Assembly (NCBI RefSeq): GCF_004337985.1
Contig: NC_043740.1
Coordinates: forward strand, 4,886,990-4,950,989
DNA length: 64,000 nucleotides
From: Pyricularia pennisetigena
Lineage: Eukaryota; Ascomycota; Sordariomycetes; Magnaporthales; Pyriculariaceae
Reading direction: 5' to 3'
The stretch's first letter is position 1, and each line of letters opens with the position of its first letter. Of this stretch, positions 1-12,533 are shown in pieces. A program made the translations under genes and the position numbers. The notes beneath the pieces are model-generated. The model worked only from the letters and a program-made list of their open reading frames with translations, was not told where the DNA came from and ran no database searches.

Positions 1-174
1 TGGTTCGCCAGCCTCTTTGTGGGGTTTCAGAAAGCCGTTCAATCACTTGCTGGGCCTAAACTGCTCTCTAGATTCCTTGCACAGCACATGCTTTTTGTGG
101 GTATAGAACCGAGGCGGACTTTAACATGGACAATAACCTTGGACCAAGCCTTACCCCCCCTCAGTTGATTTGTT

Positions 175-187
175 TATTATAAAAAAC
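175..187 (+). promoter_or_regulatory. TATA-like element upstream of the CFEM gene
   Basis: A TTATAAAAAA stretch lies about 190 nt before the CFEM start codon, followed by a C/T-rich leader typical of strongly expressed fungal genes. Spacing and composition suit a core promoter, but fungal TATA elements are weak predictors. Confidence 0.3.
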
Positions 188-375
188 CTGCCTCTTCTCC
201 TCATTAGCCCATCTCATCCCACTCCCTTCTCCCCATCTCTATTACTCTCGCTAGTATAACCAGACCACTCGCTCAGCAAGAACAAAAAAAAACAGCCTGT
301 ATATCATTTTAATCTTTGCCATTATTCTTTTGTATATCCTACATATAAAGAAAAAGACCACACCAAACCGTCAGA

Positions 376-1104
376 ATGAAGTACACTGCCGTTCTTGCTG
401 TCCTCGCTGGCTTCGCCGCCGCCCAGAGCATCAACGATGTTCCCGAGTGCGCCCGCTCCTGCATCAGCACCGCCGCTACGGCTGCCGGCTGCGGCGCCAC
501 CGATCTGGCCTGCATGTGCAGCAACCGTGACAAGATCGTCTCGGGCCCTGCCGCCACCTGCGCCATCAGCTCCTGCGGGTCGCAGATTGGTACGTCTTTT
601 TTCTTTTCTTTTCTTTTTTCTTTCTCCCTTTTTTTCTCCCTTTTTTTCTCCCTTTTTTTTCCTTCTCTCTTCTTCTATCCATATTCTCAAGCCGTGTTTC
701 CAGTACACCAAAACTAACTCACCCCTTTCTGTTTGACAGGCGAGGTCCTCACCTCCCTGCAGACCCTCTGCGCTGCCGTCGGCACCGGTGGCGGTGCCAG
801 CAGCGGCACTCCTGCCCCCGCCACCTCGTCGACTCCCCCCGCGTCGTCGGCGCCCCCGGCATCGTCGGCTGCTCCTGCTCCCTCCTCGTCGGCCCAGGCT
901 CCCGCCCCGGTCTCCTCGTCGACCAGGGCCGTGACCTCCGCCGCCCCCACCGCTACCAGTCCGGGCACAGCCTCGTCCGGCGTTGCCAAGCCAACCTCGG
1001 CCAGCGGCAGCGCTACTGCTCCCCCGACTTCGCCTACCGCCGGCGCTGCCACCCTCGGCATGAGCGGCTTTGCCGTCCTCGCCCTCGGTGCCCTTGCTCT
1101 GTAG
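376..1104 (+). CDS. CFEM-domain GPI-anchored cell-wall/secreted protein
   Basis: Two exons (376-589 and 740-1104) encode about 192 aa. The intron (590-739) starts GTACGT, ends GACAG and is filled with C/T repeats; splicing joins a split Gly codon. Residues 1-17 form a signal peptide ending AAAQ. A CFEM domain follows with all eight cysteines (about residues 25, 29, 39, 46, 48, 62, 67, 82) and an Asp at about 43 between the third and fourth Cys, the position that ligates haem iron in characterised CFEM proteins. Residues about 90-165 are a Ser/Thr/Ala/Pro-rich stalk, and the C-terminus is a hydrophobic GPI-type tail. CFEM proteins act at the wall or outside the cell, in haem/iron uptake or as virulence factors. 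The family call is firm; the specific role is not determinable. Confidence 0.93.
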
Positions 1105-2234
1105 ATTTCTTTTTCTTCTCTACACGGATAATGATGGCGTAAAGAGAAATTTGTGGGGGAGCATGGGGATATGTGACGAGGGGACATGTGGGGTTTATGG
1201 AAAAAAGGCCTCAAAAATATGAAGATTCTTACGGCCTTGTATGTAATGTGATGGGGGACTGAGTAATGGGATCTCTTCTGAAAAACCTTGCACCTACCAG
1301 TTATTGCGTGTAGGTACTTGCATAGGGGTAAGACAGCGCCTTTTGCAGTATTATGATAATAATAATGTGAACCAGCCCAATCCCCAAACTTTTGTTAGTC
1401 TCTGTCCGTATTGGGGTTCCCTCAAAGGTGAAAGGAGAGGAAATACGAGAATATCACTGTTGATGGTCATAATTTCCCGCAAAATGAGAAGCTTGCCAGC
1501 CTACTTTGAATACGAGCTCAGCCTACGCCTATAATCCGATAGTCGAGCCACTAGTGAAACCAATTCAGATAGCTCAGGGGTATCACGTGATTATCTACAT
1601 TACGGACAGTCAGACGACGACATACAAGCCTCGTCTGGAACTTATCCTAGCTGGAGAAAAAGAGAAAAATGAAGGAAGATCTACATATCCCGATTCCACT
1701 GGCTTTTATCAATACGGCCAATTACAGCTCCAAGTCAGCAGTGGCATCGTCCATGTGGCATTCGCGATCAACTTTCTTCGGTATAGAGAAAAACAATGTT
1801 CATCTCTGTTATTATAGGAGAAACTAGTTATCTGCTCAGTGTAACCTCATGTTTTAGTGAGCAAACAGCGAACGAGTATATGAGGAAAGCTAAAAGATAG
1901 ATGGAGGTAAAGGGCTTAGATGTGATTGGTTTGTTGGTGTGCTGTTCCGCCTTGTACATCACAACTAGGTAGCTAGGAGATGCATCATTCCCCTGGCCAT
2001 ACATATTTGGAGACCAGAAGAAAGGGAAAAAAAACAAAAAAAAAATCTTGGGTTGCTTTTGACATGTTGAAAAGGCAAAAAGAAGAATCCTCAAAGCAAA
2101 GAGCAAATGAGTTTCTGTTGAGAACAGAGCAGAAGCATGTGATAGTATATAATAAAAGGATGAAAAAACAAGAGACTCAGATGTGGGCAGTGACTCCCAA
2201 TTCACATGAGAGCCGCCAAAAAGCAAGTCAAATC
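1105..2234. other. Intergenic, no gene recognised
   Basis: Region between the CFEM gene and the 3' end of the convergent dioxygenase gene. It contains short AT-rich and A-tract stretches (for example 2020-2045) consistent with 3' untranslated regions. Open frames here have no recognisable domain or coding bias. Confidence 0.5.
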
Positions 2235-3952
2235 TCACTCCCAGTCGCTGTCGTCATCGAGGTACTCAGCCTCGTCGTCACTGCTGTCGAGAACAAACGC
2301 TGCAGAGCCAGCCGTGTACTTGGGGATACGGTAGTCGACAGCGGGAACAATGGGATACTTGCGGTTGACCACGCGGCGAGCCCGCGCAGAGATACCATCC
2401 TCTGCCTCATCGCCCAGGGAGCCCTGCGGCTTGAAGTGATAGCCGAACGCGGCGAGCCACGGCACCCGCATGCCCGCCGGGCGTGACCAAGCGAGCTTTT
2501 CATCATGGAGCCACATGCGGACGGCGTGGCGGCGCTGACCGCCGGCGACCTCTTCGTCAGTGTAGGCATCGCGCGCATGCACCAGAGCCAGATTGTTGAC
2601 AAGGAGAATGTCCCCGGCCTGCATGCTGACAGAGATCTTGTGCTTGTGGGCCAGCTGGTCAAAGACGGCCAGGGCGTCGCGCTGGGTTCGGGTGAGGGTA
2701 GGCACGCGGAGCAGCGAAGACGCTGCGCCTGTGTTGGCCTTGCTGGGGACATGCTCCGGGTTGGCCTGTTGTCGGCCCAGGCGGCCTGGGTCGAGGCTTG
2801 CCATGACCTTGCCATCATGGTACGAGATGAGAGACGCTAGGAAGTGGCGAAGACGGGTTTTGGTACTGCTCACAGGGCAGTGCCATGTCAGATATTATCC
2901 AAGTTTCCTGGAACTGCAAATCCCGCCTCGCTCGCTCGCTTCATAGTGACACTTACATCTGAATGGGCCAGTTCGGGGTGGCCAACACCTCGAGGACCCT
3001 GGGAAAGTTGGCTGCGAGCTCGTTGTAGATGGTGGAAACCGAAGACAGATGGATGAAGCCACCCTCCTTGGCCACCTGGCGGTAGTGCAGACAAAGAATA
3101 TCGGCACCCATATCGTTGTGGAATGGCTATGGAAGCTCGTCAGCCTGTCTGCCTAATTTTAGACTAACTTGGGATTGTGCATATCTTACCATGCTCTTGT
3201 TGGTGTGAACGCCATGACGAAGCCTATCAGGGAGAGACTCCCAGGCTTTGACGGACGTGACATGGCCTGTATCGGAAAAAACTGTGAGCAGCTGTGTCGA
3301 GGCAGATCGTGTGCTCACAAGCAAAGCACACCAGACGAGAGAAAACCCAGTTCAGTCATACTCAGCATATTTCCATTGCTATCCTGGATCCCACGAATGT
3401 TGCCAATATAGCTGGCAGTTCCCAGGTAGATCAGCGTGTTGTCCTCGGGAGAGTACTTGGCAGCCTCAAGGCCCCTCAGAACGCAGAAGCCCTGCTTGTT
3501 GTGGACGGCATCAGATGCACCACGGAGGCGGGCGCTCAGGTTGTCCGAGAGGGGGAATGTCTCGCAGCTGACTTTATCACCGTGGAGTTCCTGGGCTTCA
3601 TTGTTGCGAAGCTGGTCAGTTTCGGTAGGGCATATGGACTGAGATACGAGTGACTAGTAGTAACAATACCTTTGAACGAGGCAACCGCATTCTCAATCTC
3701 TAGCACATCAGCCGTATCAAGCTGGATTACATGGTGGGTGGGTGCAGAAGCGTCTGCACCAGACCAGACCAGGTCGCCTGTCACTTTCTTCGGAAACTGT
3801 GCCAGATTATCTGTTGTAAGAGTGGGTTCCGTCGTCTCGGTCACATCGCTCGAGCGCAATGTCACAGACAGCTGGCTAGAGACGCTCGCAGAACGTTGGC
3901 GGACCTGCTGAGTGCTGATCATGTTCTCGCAGAGGGTCTGAGAGGCAGACAT
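2235..3952 (-). CDS. TauD/TfdA-like Fe(II)/2-oxoglutarate-dependent dioxygenase
   Basis: Five exons on the minus strand: 3952-3665, 3611-3362, 3266-3190, 3126-2957 and 2865-2235, giving about 471 aa. The last three introns have good GTAAG/GTATG donors and CAG/TAG acceptors and join in frame. The iron-binding facial triad is visible: His and Asp of an HND motif at about residues 208-210, and the distal His of a VHARDA motif at about 358. Arginines at about 373-378 are suited to binding 2-oxoglutarate. Members oxidise small substrates, classically taurine to sulfite, but fungal homologues are diverse, so the substrate is unknown. The C-terminus is a short Asp/Glu-rich tail. Odd point: intron 1 stays in frame only with a GTTACT donor, because the better-looking GTATTG donor 5 nt upstream leads to a stop; that boundary is uncertain. 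The start gives a Ser/Thr-rich N-terminus of about 60 aa before conserved sequence. Confidence 0.85.
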
Positions 3953-6900
3953 GGCGATAGCTGAAGATGGGGGGAACTTTGCAAAGAGGTAAAGCCACGG
4001 GCGGGTAGATGATGCAGGTTTGGCAGATCCTCGAAAAGTGATAGATCAGAAAAAGTGCCGCACAGTCGACTGCTAGTGTCGAGGAAGGTGAGATGCAGAT
4101 CAGAGGAAAGCGCAAGTGTGCTCGGGAAGAGATGATTGATCCCAACGAACAAAACGTCGAAAGGTATCGGAGCTCTGGGTATTTATGTTCACCAGACCTC
4201 GGTCTATACCTTCCTCTCATGATATTCCTGGCCTCAGGTGCTAGCGATGAAAGTCTCGAAAATCACCCCATCTCTCTTGTTCTTTTTTTTTTTTTTTTCT
4301 TTTCTTTTTTCTAACCTGACACCCCCAAGTGGACGCGGGTTGATGATACAAGCAGCCGGAACGGATTTCAGTGGTTTCTACAAGCCAATAAAGTGGCAAA
4401 CAAATCGGCAAACATGCAAGATTCCGTCTGCGCATCGTCTCTAGATGTTGATAGAAAACAGTGGCGGTGAATAATTGCTCGGTGGAAGATGTTCACCACG
4501 ACTGTGGTACAAACTCGTTTACCCCTACATGACAACGACACCCGGTGATCCACAGATAGCCCTTTCGAACTGTTATACTATTGATCGTCCATGTAACTGT
4601 GGAAATCCCTGGTACGAGGGAATGAAGATAGAAGGCTAGCGATTTGGATTTTTGCAACAAGGGAGATATGCGACTGGAGTGTATATGTCGGTGTGTCGCT
4701 GGCAGAGGTGGGCCATAGACTCGGAATATGCCTCATCTGACCTACAAAAGCCCCCGCCCGGTGAGTTCCAATTGACCACAGTGATTGGGCAAAAGCTAAA
4801 CGAAGAGACGAGGGCTCAAAGTGGAGGTATCTCTCAAAGTTTAATCGAGCGTCCGTAGGACCGTTGAAGCTCTACAGACCATAGATGGTGGCAACTGCAA
4901 ACAGCTCATGCATGACACGTACGTACTCAGCTGTACTTAGCCGTGGTCAAATTTCGGTGGCCATATCAGCGGCATCGCAACTAGTGATGTATCAAAGTGA
5001 CAGCAACGGCTGGGGATGGCGGGTGAACGAAACCTTCATGATCCGCGATATTCCCCTACTTTCAGAACCCCTTGTCGCGACAGGCTTCCGATGATCTCGG
5101 GCAAGGAATGACACCGGAGCCACACTCTCTCTGCTTCAGATCGACATCCATGATTCGATTCTGCAGGGGAATGCTGGCAGTCAAGCCAAACCAGGTAACT
5201 AGGGCGCTAAGGGTCGGAATCCTGCCTTGAACGAGTCTTCCCGAAGAACAAGAACAGAGAAACCGTGGGTCACAAATCGATCAGAGGGCGCGAGAGAGTA
5301 TCCGGACTAGCAGCCTCGTTTTGAGATCGATATATTCTGCGACCTGGCGATAGACGACCAAAGTTTGAAGACTTTGCGGTCAAGTCCAGAGGTGCCCCCG
5401 AGGACCGTAGGATGATGTCGAAAAAGTGACAAATTCTTATAAAGGCTGTGCAGATTCAGACCTTTGTCGGGCCTGAGCTTATAGAGTCAGCTCGTGACCA
5501 TGCTAAGCGAAGATGCTCGAGCGGTGGGTGAAAAAGGAGGCCTAGGAAATGTGACTTCTGCTCGCTTGCGCGTGGTGCCCCTGAAGGACGTTGCATACGA
5601 TATTCGATAATTGTGGGCAAGCAAACAAGTCTAGTGGCTGCAGCAGCGTTGCAGGGATCTCGAATCACCCCGGTACCATGCGCACTGCCTAGGGTGCTGG
5701 GGAAAATCGATGCAAAAGCCCGCAGGCCGGTGGGCGTAGGATACCAAGGAGGCAAGCAGAACTGAGATATCATGACTTTTGCATCATGAGATGATACCCC
5801 ATGAGGGGATAACAGTGTGCTCGTCGAGAAGTTGGCTCCACTCTATTGCAGTCGGTTCAGGGGTAAAAGACATTGTTCGGGATTGAGATCAAGTCACTGA
5901 CGTATGTAGTAAAGGCTGAAGACGCAAGGAGGCATCGAGATGTATGGGACGAGGAGAGAAACTGGAGGTGCTGCCGTTAAAAATGAAGGAACCCCCCTGT
6001 AAGGAACACAGCTTTGACATGGTAAAGCGAAGCGTTCGCAGGATATGCGCAGATTGAGGTCACAATCTGGGCGGGAGAAATATTGATCCGATATGCACCA
6101 TTTTAGAACTTCAGATGACAGGCGCCTCTTGTCTGTGCCAATGGATACTCGGTACGGGTGAATGCTAGCAACCACTCGTGGGCAAATTCCGCTCAGACTC
6201 AACCCGATGTAGAAAGCTGATCGACGATACGGTCGAAACGGGAGCAGCCCCTCTTGAGAGAACTCTGTCTAGAGAAAATGATAAGCGCATGCCAACACCT
6301 ACACTGCAGCGTGCCGAGGGTCAATCGCCGCCCGGCCGAAGTATGCCAGTCAAAACACCTCAAAAGCTGCTCGGAGGCAACCGGTCAAGATCCACTTTGA
6401 CGGTGTCTCGAGCTCCGCGGCGTGAGAATTTGGCCTGTCAACCCTCTCAACAGGCAATAGCGGTGAGTCGAGACTTTGAGTTTACTCGTCCCGTGACGAA
6501 AATGCGACTGATTCACTGACCGGTCGAGCTGCGTGATGTTCTCTCAAGCAAGTAGCCGCACGACTAGGTAGGTACTTAGGTATTCAGGCTAGACGATGCA
6601 ACGAGGGGCGGAACATTCTGCCGTACCTAGGTGGCCCCGCGATTGGCATGCGTAATTTTTGCGCAGCGATATCTGTACAGTATTTGATGCGAACTACTTA
6701 ATCGGACAGCCTGGCCACTGGGTCTGCAAGTGATTTGCCTCAAATTTGCAACGAGGAAAAGAAATGACAAAGAGAGATAGTATTTCGCCGACTTGCAACT
6801 GGAGTGAAATTGGTTCCTGCTTGCGCGGGGGTTGATGCATGTATCTGCCCGCTAGCGCTCGAAAACTACCGGTAGAGTGGAGGCTGGGCAAGGTAACGTA

Positions 6901-9240
6901 GGGAAAAGCTGCAGAGTAGTTGGTGGGAAGCGAAGTAAAGCGGACACTCAAGTCCGCTGCGCCAACCAGCCGGGGTCGACGGGTGCAGAGCTGCAGAACA
7001 GAGGTCAATTCGTTTTTGAAAACTGTAGCAATTCTAGGCAATCGCAATTGAGGCTGTTATGCGCCCTGAGAGTGGAGAGGGAGATGCCGAAATCGCACCA
7101 GACCCAACGTCAGTGTTGCAGTGTTGTGGACTCTGCCTGCGAGAGCTTTCAGGGCTTGCAGACTCCTTGTTCTGCAATTGGAGCTGAATGGCAGAAATCC
7201 AACCAACCACGTCCAATATCTGATCCTCGGTGTATATCAAGGTAGGTAGGAGCTGCCCAGGGCCAATCAGGTTGGGGAAGCAATTTGAGATTATGGGGAA
7301 TGCGAGCTCGTCCGCAAAGTTTAGGCTCGTCGTATCGTTTATACGGTTTAAGTACGGTGCAGGTGCCTTCGGGTACTTTTAAAACGGCAGGTCGAACCAG
7401 TGGAGCTATTCTACCGGTCCAAAGAAGGCAAGAGCACTTTGCAATGGGTACCTTGGCTTGCTTACCTAGGTCTTTAGGTGGTTCGGGTCCACGGAGTATA
7501 TCTATTTGTTAATCGAGGTGCTAGTCAAACAACCTTGGAAAGTTGCATCATACCCCATTTAACGAGACCGGAGAAAATCAATGTTTGCGTTTCATTCATG
7601 TATTGAAGCAAGTTGTAGGCGTCACCAGAATGAACCCCTCGACCAGATCTGCAGTTTGCTGGCCATGGTTGGCTACCTGGGCCACTTTGAACCCACTCAG
7701 TATCGCCTCTCCCCACATTGCAGGCTTGCACCACCAATCTTATTATGCGAGCAAGCGTTTTATTGCTTCCTTCACCACGCAAACAAATATTTTGTGCTCA
7801 GCACATGGTCTACAGTGCCGGCCTCCCCTCCACGCTCAGCGGAACGTGACAAACATGGCCAACCCCTCTTGCCAGACTCCTCCGAACCCCATGTCAATGT
7901 TTGTTGGTCTGATTACTGTGCTGTTCTTGAGGTTACCCTCGCGTGGCCGCCTGCATACCCACCAAAGGATTTGGTTTCATCGCAGTCCATACAGACTACA
8001 CTGTCTTTCAGGCAACCTTTCTTTCCCCTCGCAAACATCAACAAAATCGCGTCAAGCAAGCCTGGCTTGAGTAGAACAACGTCACTGGCTTTCGATCCGC
8101 ATACACCTCTCGCTTTTCGAAAGTGCCAAATTCCGTGTACCTCGTCACGTCATACTCTGAGCTCGCAGCGCATTGCTTCCTGGGCGCCCTGGGCATCTTG
8201 ATGACAAGTTACGACACCGAATTGGTTCGAGCCGCCCACCGTCCGGCTTTCCGCACTCAACGGGCGTTTTAGCAGGCGGGCTAGGGTTTTGATGGGCAAG
8301 TTCGTCCCTAAGGGTACAGATTACATGCACCTCCGAACAAAACGTCTTCAGTAGCAGTGACATACTATCCCAAGAAAAGAAAAACGGCATTATAGGTGGA
8401 GATCAATCTGGGCAGGATAGTCATTTGGCTGCTGTCACTGGGCGAAAAGACCAATCTTCATCGTCGGGTATCCAGACATTCGACCGAAGCCGACGGGGCG
8501 TGGGTTGGGTTGGCTTAGAGTGACTGCGCTTCAGCAAGCCCATCTTTCCTTCGCCATCGATCGAAAAGCCGGCCTTGTATCGTTTTTGTACGATTTCCGA
8601 TTTCTTGCACTTTTTGCCAGTGGTGAGGTAGCAGCACAATTACAAAGGAGCATCCGCAAGCCGGCCAAAGCCCTTCTCGGAGGCTTAGGAAGGTTTGCGT
8701 CTATATCGTCAACCCGACTGGTCCACGTCGATCTGTACTCACCGGTCATCAGATCAGCCAATCCCAGCGCTGGTGCTTTGAAGTTGTGCAAGGAGCACGT
8801 CCTGCCAGTGGGGCTTCTGGCGCGAACCCCTCGAGATATTCTGGGACAGAAAGTCTTGCCTGGTCGACTGATAGAGCAGAATCCGCAACATCTCTCCAGC
8901 GCCTACTTTGACATCGGCCGCCTCCGCGGGTGTTTTTGTGCACCCACATATTATAACCTTACCGAATCCCACCTTTCCAAGGGTTCGCCATAATGAACGT
9001 CCAAAGCCCAGGTCTCCCCTGCAACCGTTTGGTAAGTTGTGCTTCGCCATCTTCTCCAACTATCCACTCTCCTACACAACTACTGGTTTTGTTGCAACAC
9101 AAAGTTTTGTATCGCGCAAGCTGCTCCAGGGGAGTAATTCGACGAACAACGGTGGTAGGACTCGATCAAAGTTCAGGTGCCCTCTGAGCCATCCTTTCTC
9201 ACTGTCTAGACTCTCTCTATTCGCTGCAGAGCCGTGATTC
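3953..9240. other. Long intergenic region without recognisable genes
   Basis: More than 5 kb without a convincing coding region. ORFs on both strands (for example around 7540-8200) lack domains, consistent codon bias and plausible splice structure. A poly-T/C tract at about 4285-4312 and scattered AGGTAGGTA-type steps (for example 6565-6580) are the only low-complexity features. The part nearest 9.2 kb may hold promoter and leader of the downstream regulator gene. Confidence 0.45.
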
Positions 9241-9516
9241 ACCGTCTTTGCATTCATCTATATTTGCTACCGATGGCTCTCGCGGAGTCTATCGCTGCAA
9301 AAACTGCGGGACCGTCCACTTTCTAGACTCACTTTGCCCTGTTGATCGGTGGCTTCAACAAACGGTCGTCGGCTTTTGGTTTCAGCTTGCTTACCCCGGA
9401 CACATTGTGCCTTGGGTTGAGACCAATCGACGGCGAATATTGACGACCTGGCTCTTGTGGAGTGCTTTAGAGGCTTCAGCTGCCAGAAAACAAGCTGACT
9501 ACCCATGGGCATTTAG

Positions 9517-12500
9517 AAAACCGAGAAACAAAGCAGACGGTGGCGAAATAATCCCATCCGCAGGCTGGATCAAGGATCGAGACCTGTCACAAGGACTGCC
9601 GACTTTAGGCAGGAATTTAATTCGCATCATCGCGATCATTCCTCAGGTCTATGTTTCTTGCCCGCGGAATCATTAAGCCATCCCGGCTCAGAATCCCCCA
9701 TAACAGCTTCTGTCGCCGTAGGGACAGATCAAGTTCGGCGATACTCCCCTACAAGGGATCTGTTAGATCGCGAAGCATCTCACCAAACCAGTCACTATCT
9801 TGGATACAACACAAGAACGCTACGTTTCACGGCGGGATCTCAGACCGACGAATGTTACAGTCCGATATTAGTCAAAGAAATCTTGGTTGACACCGCAAAC
9901 CACGCCCCAATCTACTCAGACAAAGGGCCACACTCGCTTCCCCAACCTCTCCTACCGCCTCTGCCGTGGAGCCAGTCTCACGTCTTTGGGCAGTCTTCCA
10001 GCAAGCCTGACCAACAGGAAGAGGATTTTCCTCATTGGACTGTGGAGTCATCGCAGCATTATTGGAATTTCGATTCTCAGCAAGACATTGCGCATCCAGC
10101 ATCAGATAAACTTCTCCAAGCTGAGATAGCTCCATTGGTCAATCCTGTGAACGCACAGTCGGTTCTGTTATCTGGCAATCACGTTGCCGGGCACAGAGGC
10201 TCAATATTTGATGATTACCCAGCTGAGAATCCTTCTGCACAACCTCGACAGCAGCACGGTTCTGCAGGCCGATTGGAACCTCGCGCTAATTTGCCTGCTC
10301 CAAGGAGTATCTTATCATCATTGGAGACCTACAACTACCCTACTGGTGCCTGTAACGACCAGTCAACTACTGCTCCAATAGATCAGGCTGTATTCCCCCA
10401 GAATGCAAGCTCAGAAGCCTATAATCAACCCTTTGGACACGCGGATTATCGTCAGAACCCAGTGCAGCAGCCCCAAGAACAATATTGGTCCTCATCCTCA
10501 AGTGCAATAATACTCCCCCATCCTACACGAACAGGGCGGAGAGCTCGTGACTCTTCACCGAGTAAATTTTCACATTATCCCCTCAATCAGACAAATCAGA
10601 CAGCCCCGGCGGCCATGGGAGGAGGGTCAGGTGACCCCTGGATCGAAGTGCCTGTGTGCTCGCAGCCTTACGAGGAGAGCCATTATGCTTCCTCTCGACC
10701 AGGTGCTCAATATATGTCTGGCGATGGCTATCAGGATTTTATGCTTTTGTCCATGGATGATTTGACATCCCCCATTGGCACAAGGACTGGTATCGTGATG
10801 AAGCAGCCATACGGTTCGACACCATGGAGAACTGAGAAGCGTACCAGCAAGAACAGGACCCGTCGAAAACCATTCGATTCAATATCGAAAAAGGCGACCG
10901 CAGAAACGCGCCTAAGGGGTGCATGTATTCGATGCAGAACTCAAAAACTTCGTGTATGCCGCGAATTTCCAAATTTCTACCTGGCACGTTTTGCTGTCAT
11001 GCCACTAAGCTGATGTTTAACGGTGATAGTGCAACCCGCTTTACCCAGAAGATCCTCTCGGTCCTTGCACAGAATGCCATAAAGTTAACGCCGCGTCTAA
11101 AAAGACGACGCGATCAACGGACTGTCTTCATTACAATCTCAAGGATCTCCAACTTGCTAGACAGGGGAGTCTCAACCTCACCTCACGGTGGTCAGGAACC
11201 AAGATGCACGACGTCGACTGCCTAGCTGATAGCTCCATCCGGACTGTAGAGTTTAAGATATTCTACACGCACGATCCAAATCTCCCCGAGTTCTACGACG
11301 TGCCTGTTCGACTCGAAGTGCGCAGGTTCTTACCGAAAGAAGGCGACGTTCTAGACAGAAAGTGGACTTGGAATGGCCATGGTATGGTGACGCGACTGGC
11401 TCCTTTTGCACTGCACAGCATTCATGCAACAGCCACGGCAATCTCGAAATATATTGAAGAGAATGCGTTCAGAGCCATGACGGCTTCTGTTGCTGGCTGC
11501 GATCCCATCATACGGGATACCTACACCATGGCTATTCATCACTGGTACACGTTAAATGTAAGAGCCCAATAACCACACCATCAAGAGTCTATGCTGACGA
11601 TTAGCGATAGCAGTCGGGGAACGATACTAGGGCGGCGGAGCACAGGTTCCTGAGCAGATTGTTCAAGGTGTGGTTTGCTATGAGTAAGGCCCCTTTGTCG
11701 TCATCCAAAGGTAGAAGTGCTGCGATTAACTCCCCTGGTAGGACTCACAACGGGGTCGGCCTATCTCTCAGGCGATGATAAGCTAGACATGGAACCAGAG
11801 TCACGACCCGGATATCCCCTTGGCGACCGAATTTCCCTTCCGCGGATGGTGACGGCTCAAATAGACAGTATTCTGACGACCAAGGTCATTCAAGACCAGA
11901 CATCAAAGTTGAAAAAGGAGATTAACGATCTTTTCAAGAGCAACAACCCCCAGTACTGGTTCACACTGTACGTAGCGACTTTCATCCTTCTGCACGAGAT
12001 TTCGGTGGCTACTCAGGACCGCGGACGCTATGCCCGACAAAACCAACTGCCTGTAAGTTTTGAGGGACAGACCAGCGGTGGAGGCCTTGCAGCTACTGAC
12101 CATGAGTGACATGAAAAGACACGGTTCTCTTTGCCTTCTCTGGTATCTGCTCAGCACAGAAGCGCAACCTCTCTTCTGGCACACTGGCACTACTTCAAAT
12201 CAGGCAGAGACCCTCGTAACACAGAGATGCATGACACAGAAAGGACACCAATGAGATATCTAAGCCAGGAACAGAAGCATTTCATCTGGCGGTGGTGGCG
12301 TTGGATGACAGATCCAGGTGAGTTGAGAAGGACGGACATATGGCTCTGTGACTAAGGCCCCCCGAGTACTTCACAAATGCTGATGTAGTGGTACCAACGG
12401 CTACCTAGCGATTATGCAAGAAAACTGCCCGGACGACCCTCGTGAGCAAGATAGGCGACTAGAGGACCCGCTTTATTTTGTCTCGCAGATGTTTATAGAA

Positions 12501-12533
12501 CGTTGGTCAGCCAGAGCCGTGTTCCTAGGCTAA
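9517..12533 (+). CDS. Zn(II)2Cys6 fungal transcription regulator (5' end unresolved)
   Basis: The reading frame is open from 9517 but has no early in-frame ATG, so the start is probably in an upstream exon (an ATG in good context lies at 9273, link not proven). Exons that join in frame: 9517-10953, 11030-11557, about 11611-11662, about 11741-12052, 12119-12317 and 12409-12533. The first is Gln/Ser/Pro-rich and disordered. The zinc cluster spans the 10954-11029 intron: C-x2-C-x6-C is completed by a Cys right after the acceptor, then C-x2-C and a later Cys, with an unusually long last spacing. Downstream segments (a WFA-M-LTTGSA motif and a LLAHWHY motif) resemble the C-terminal part of a widespread fungal Zn2Cys6 family. 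A nuclear DNA-binding role is inferred; the target is unknown. The last intron is least certain: the nearer TAG acceptor would frameshift, so the one 21 nt further on was used. Confidence 0.8.

Noticed and set aside
322..711. Lys/Glu-rich minus-strand ORF over the CFEM gene
   Set aside because: It is the complement of the C/T-rich intron and the GC-rich CFEM exon.
5894..6519. ORFs on both strands around 6 kb
   Set aside because: Short, low-complexity-free but without family resemblance or consistent codon bias.
7543..8201. Overlapping plus-strand ORFs of 175 and 206 codons
   Set aside because: Two frames are open at once, with no recognisable motif and no introns; likely chance ORFs.
8220..8235. 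GGTTCGAGCC as a tRNA B box
   Set aside because: No A box or acceptor stem at the right distance.
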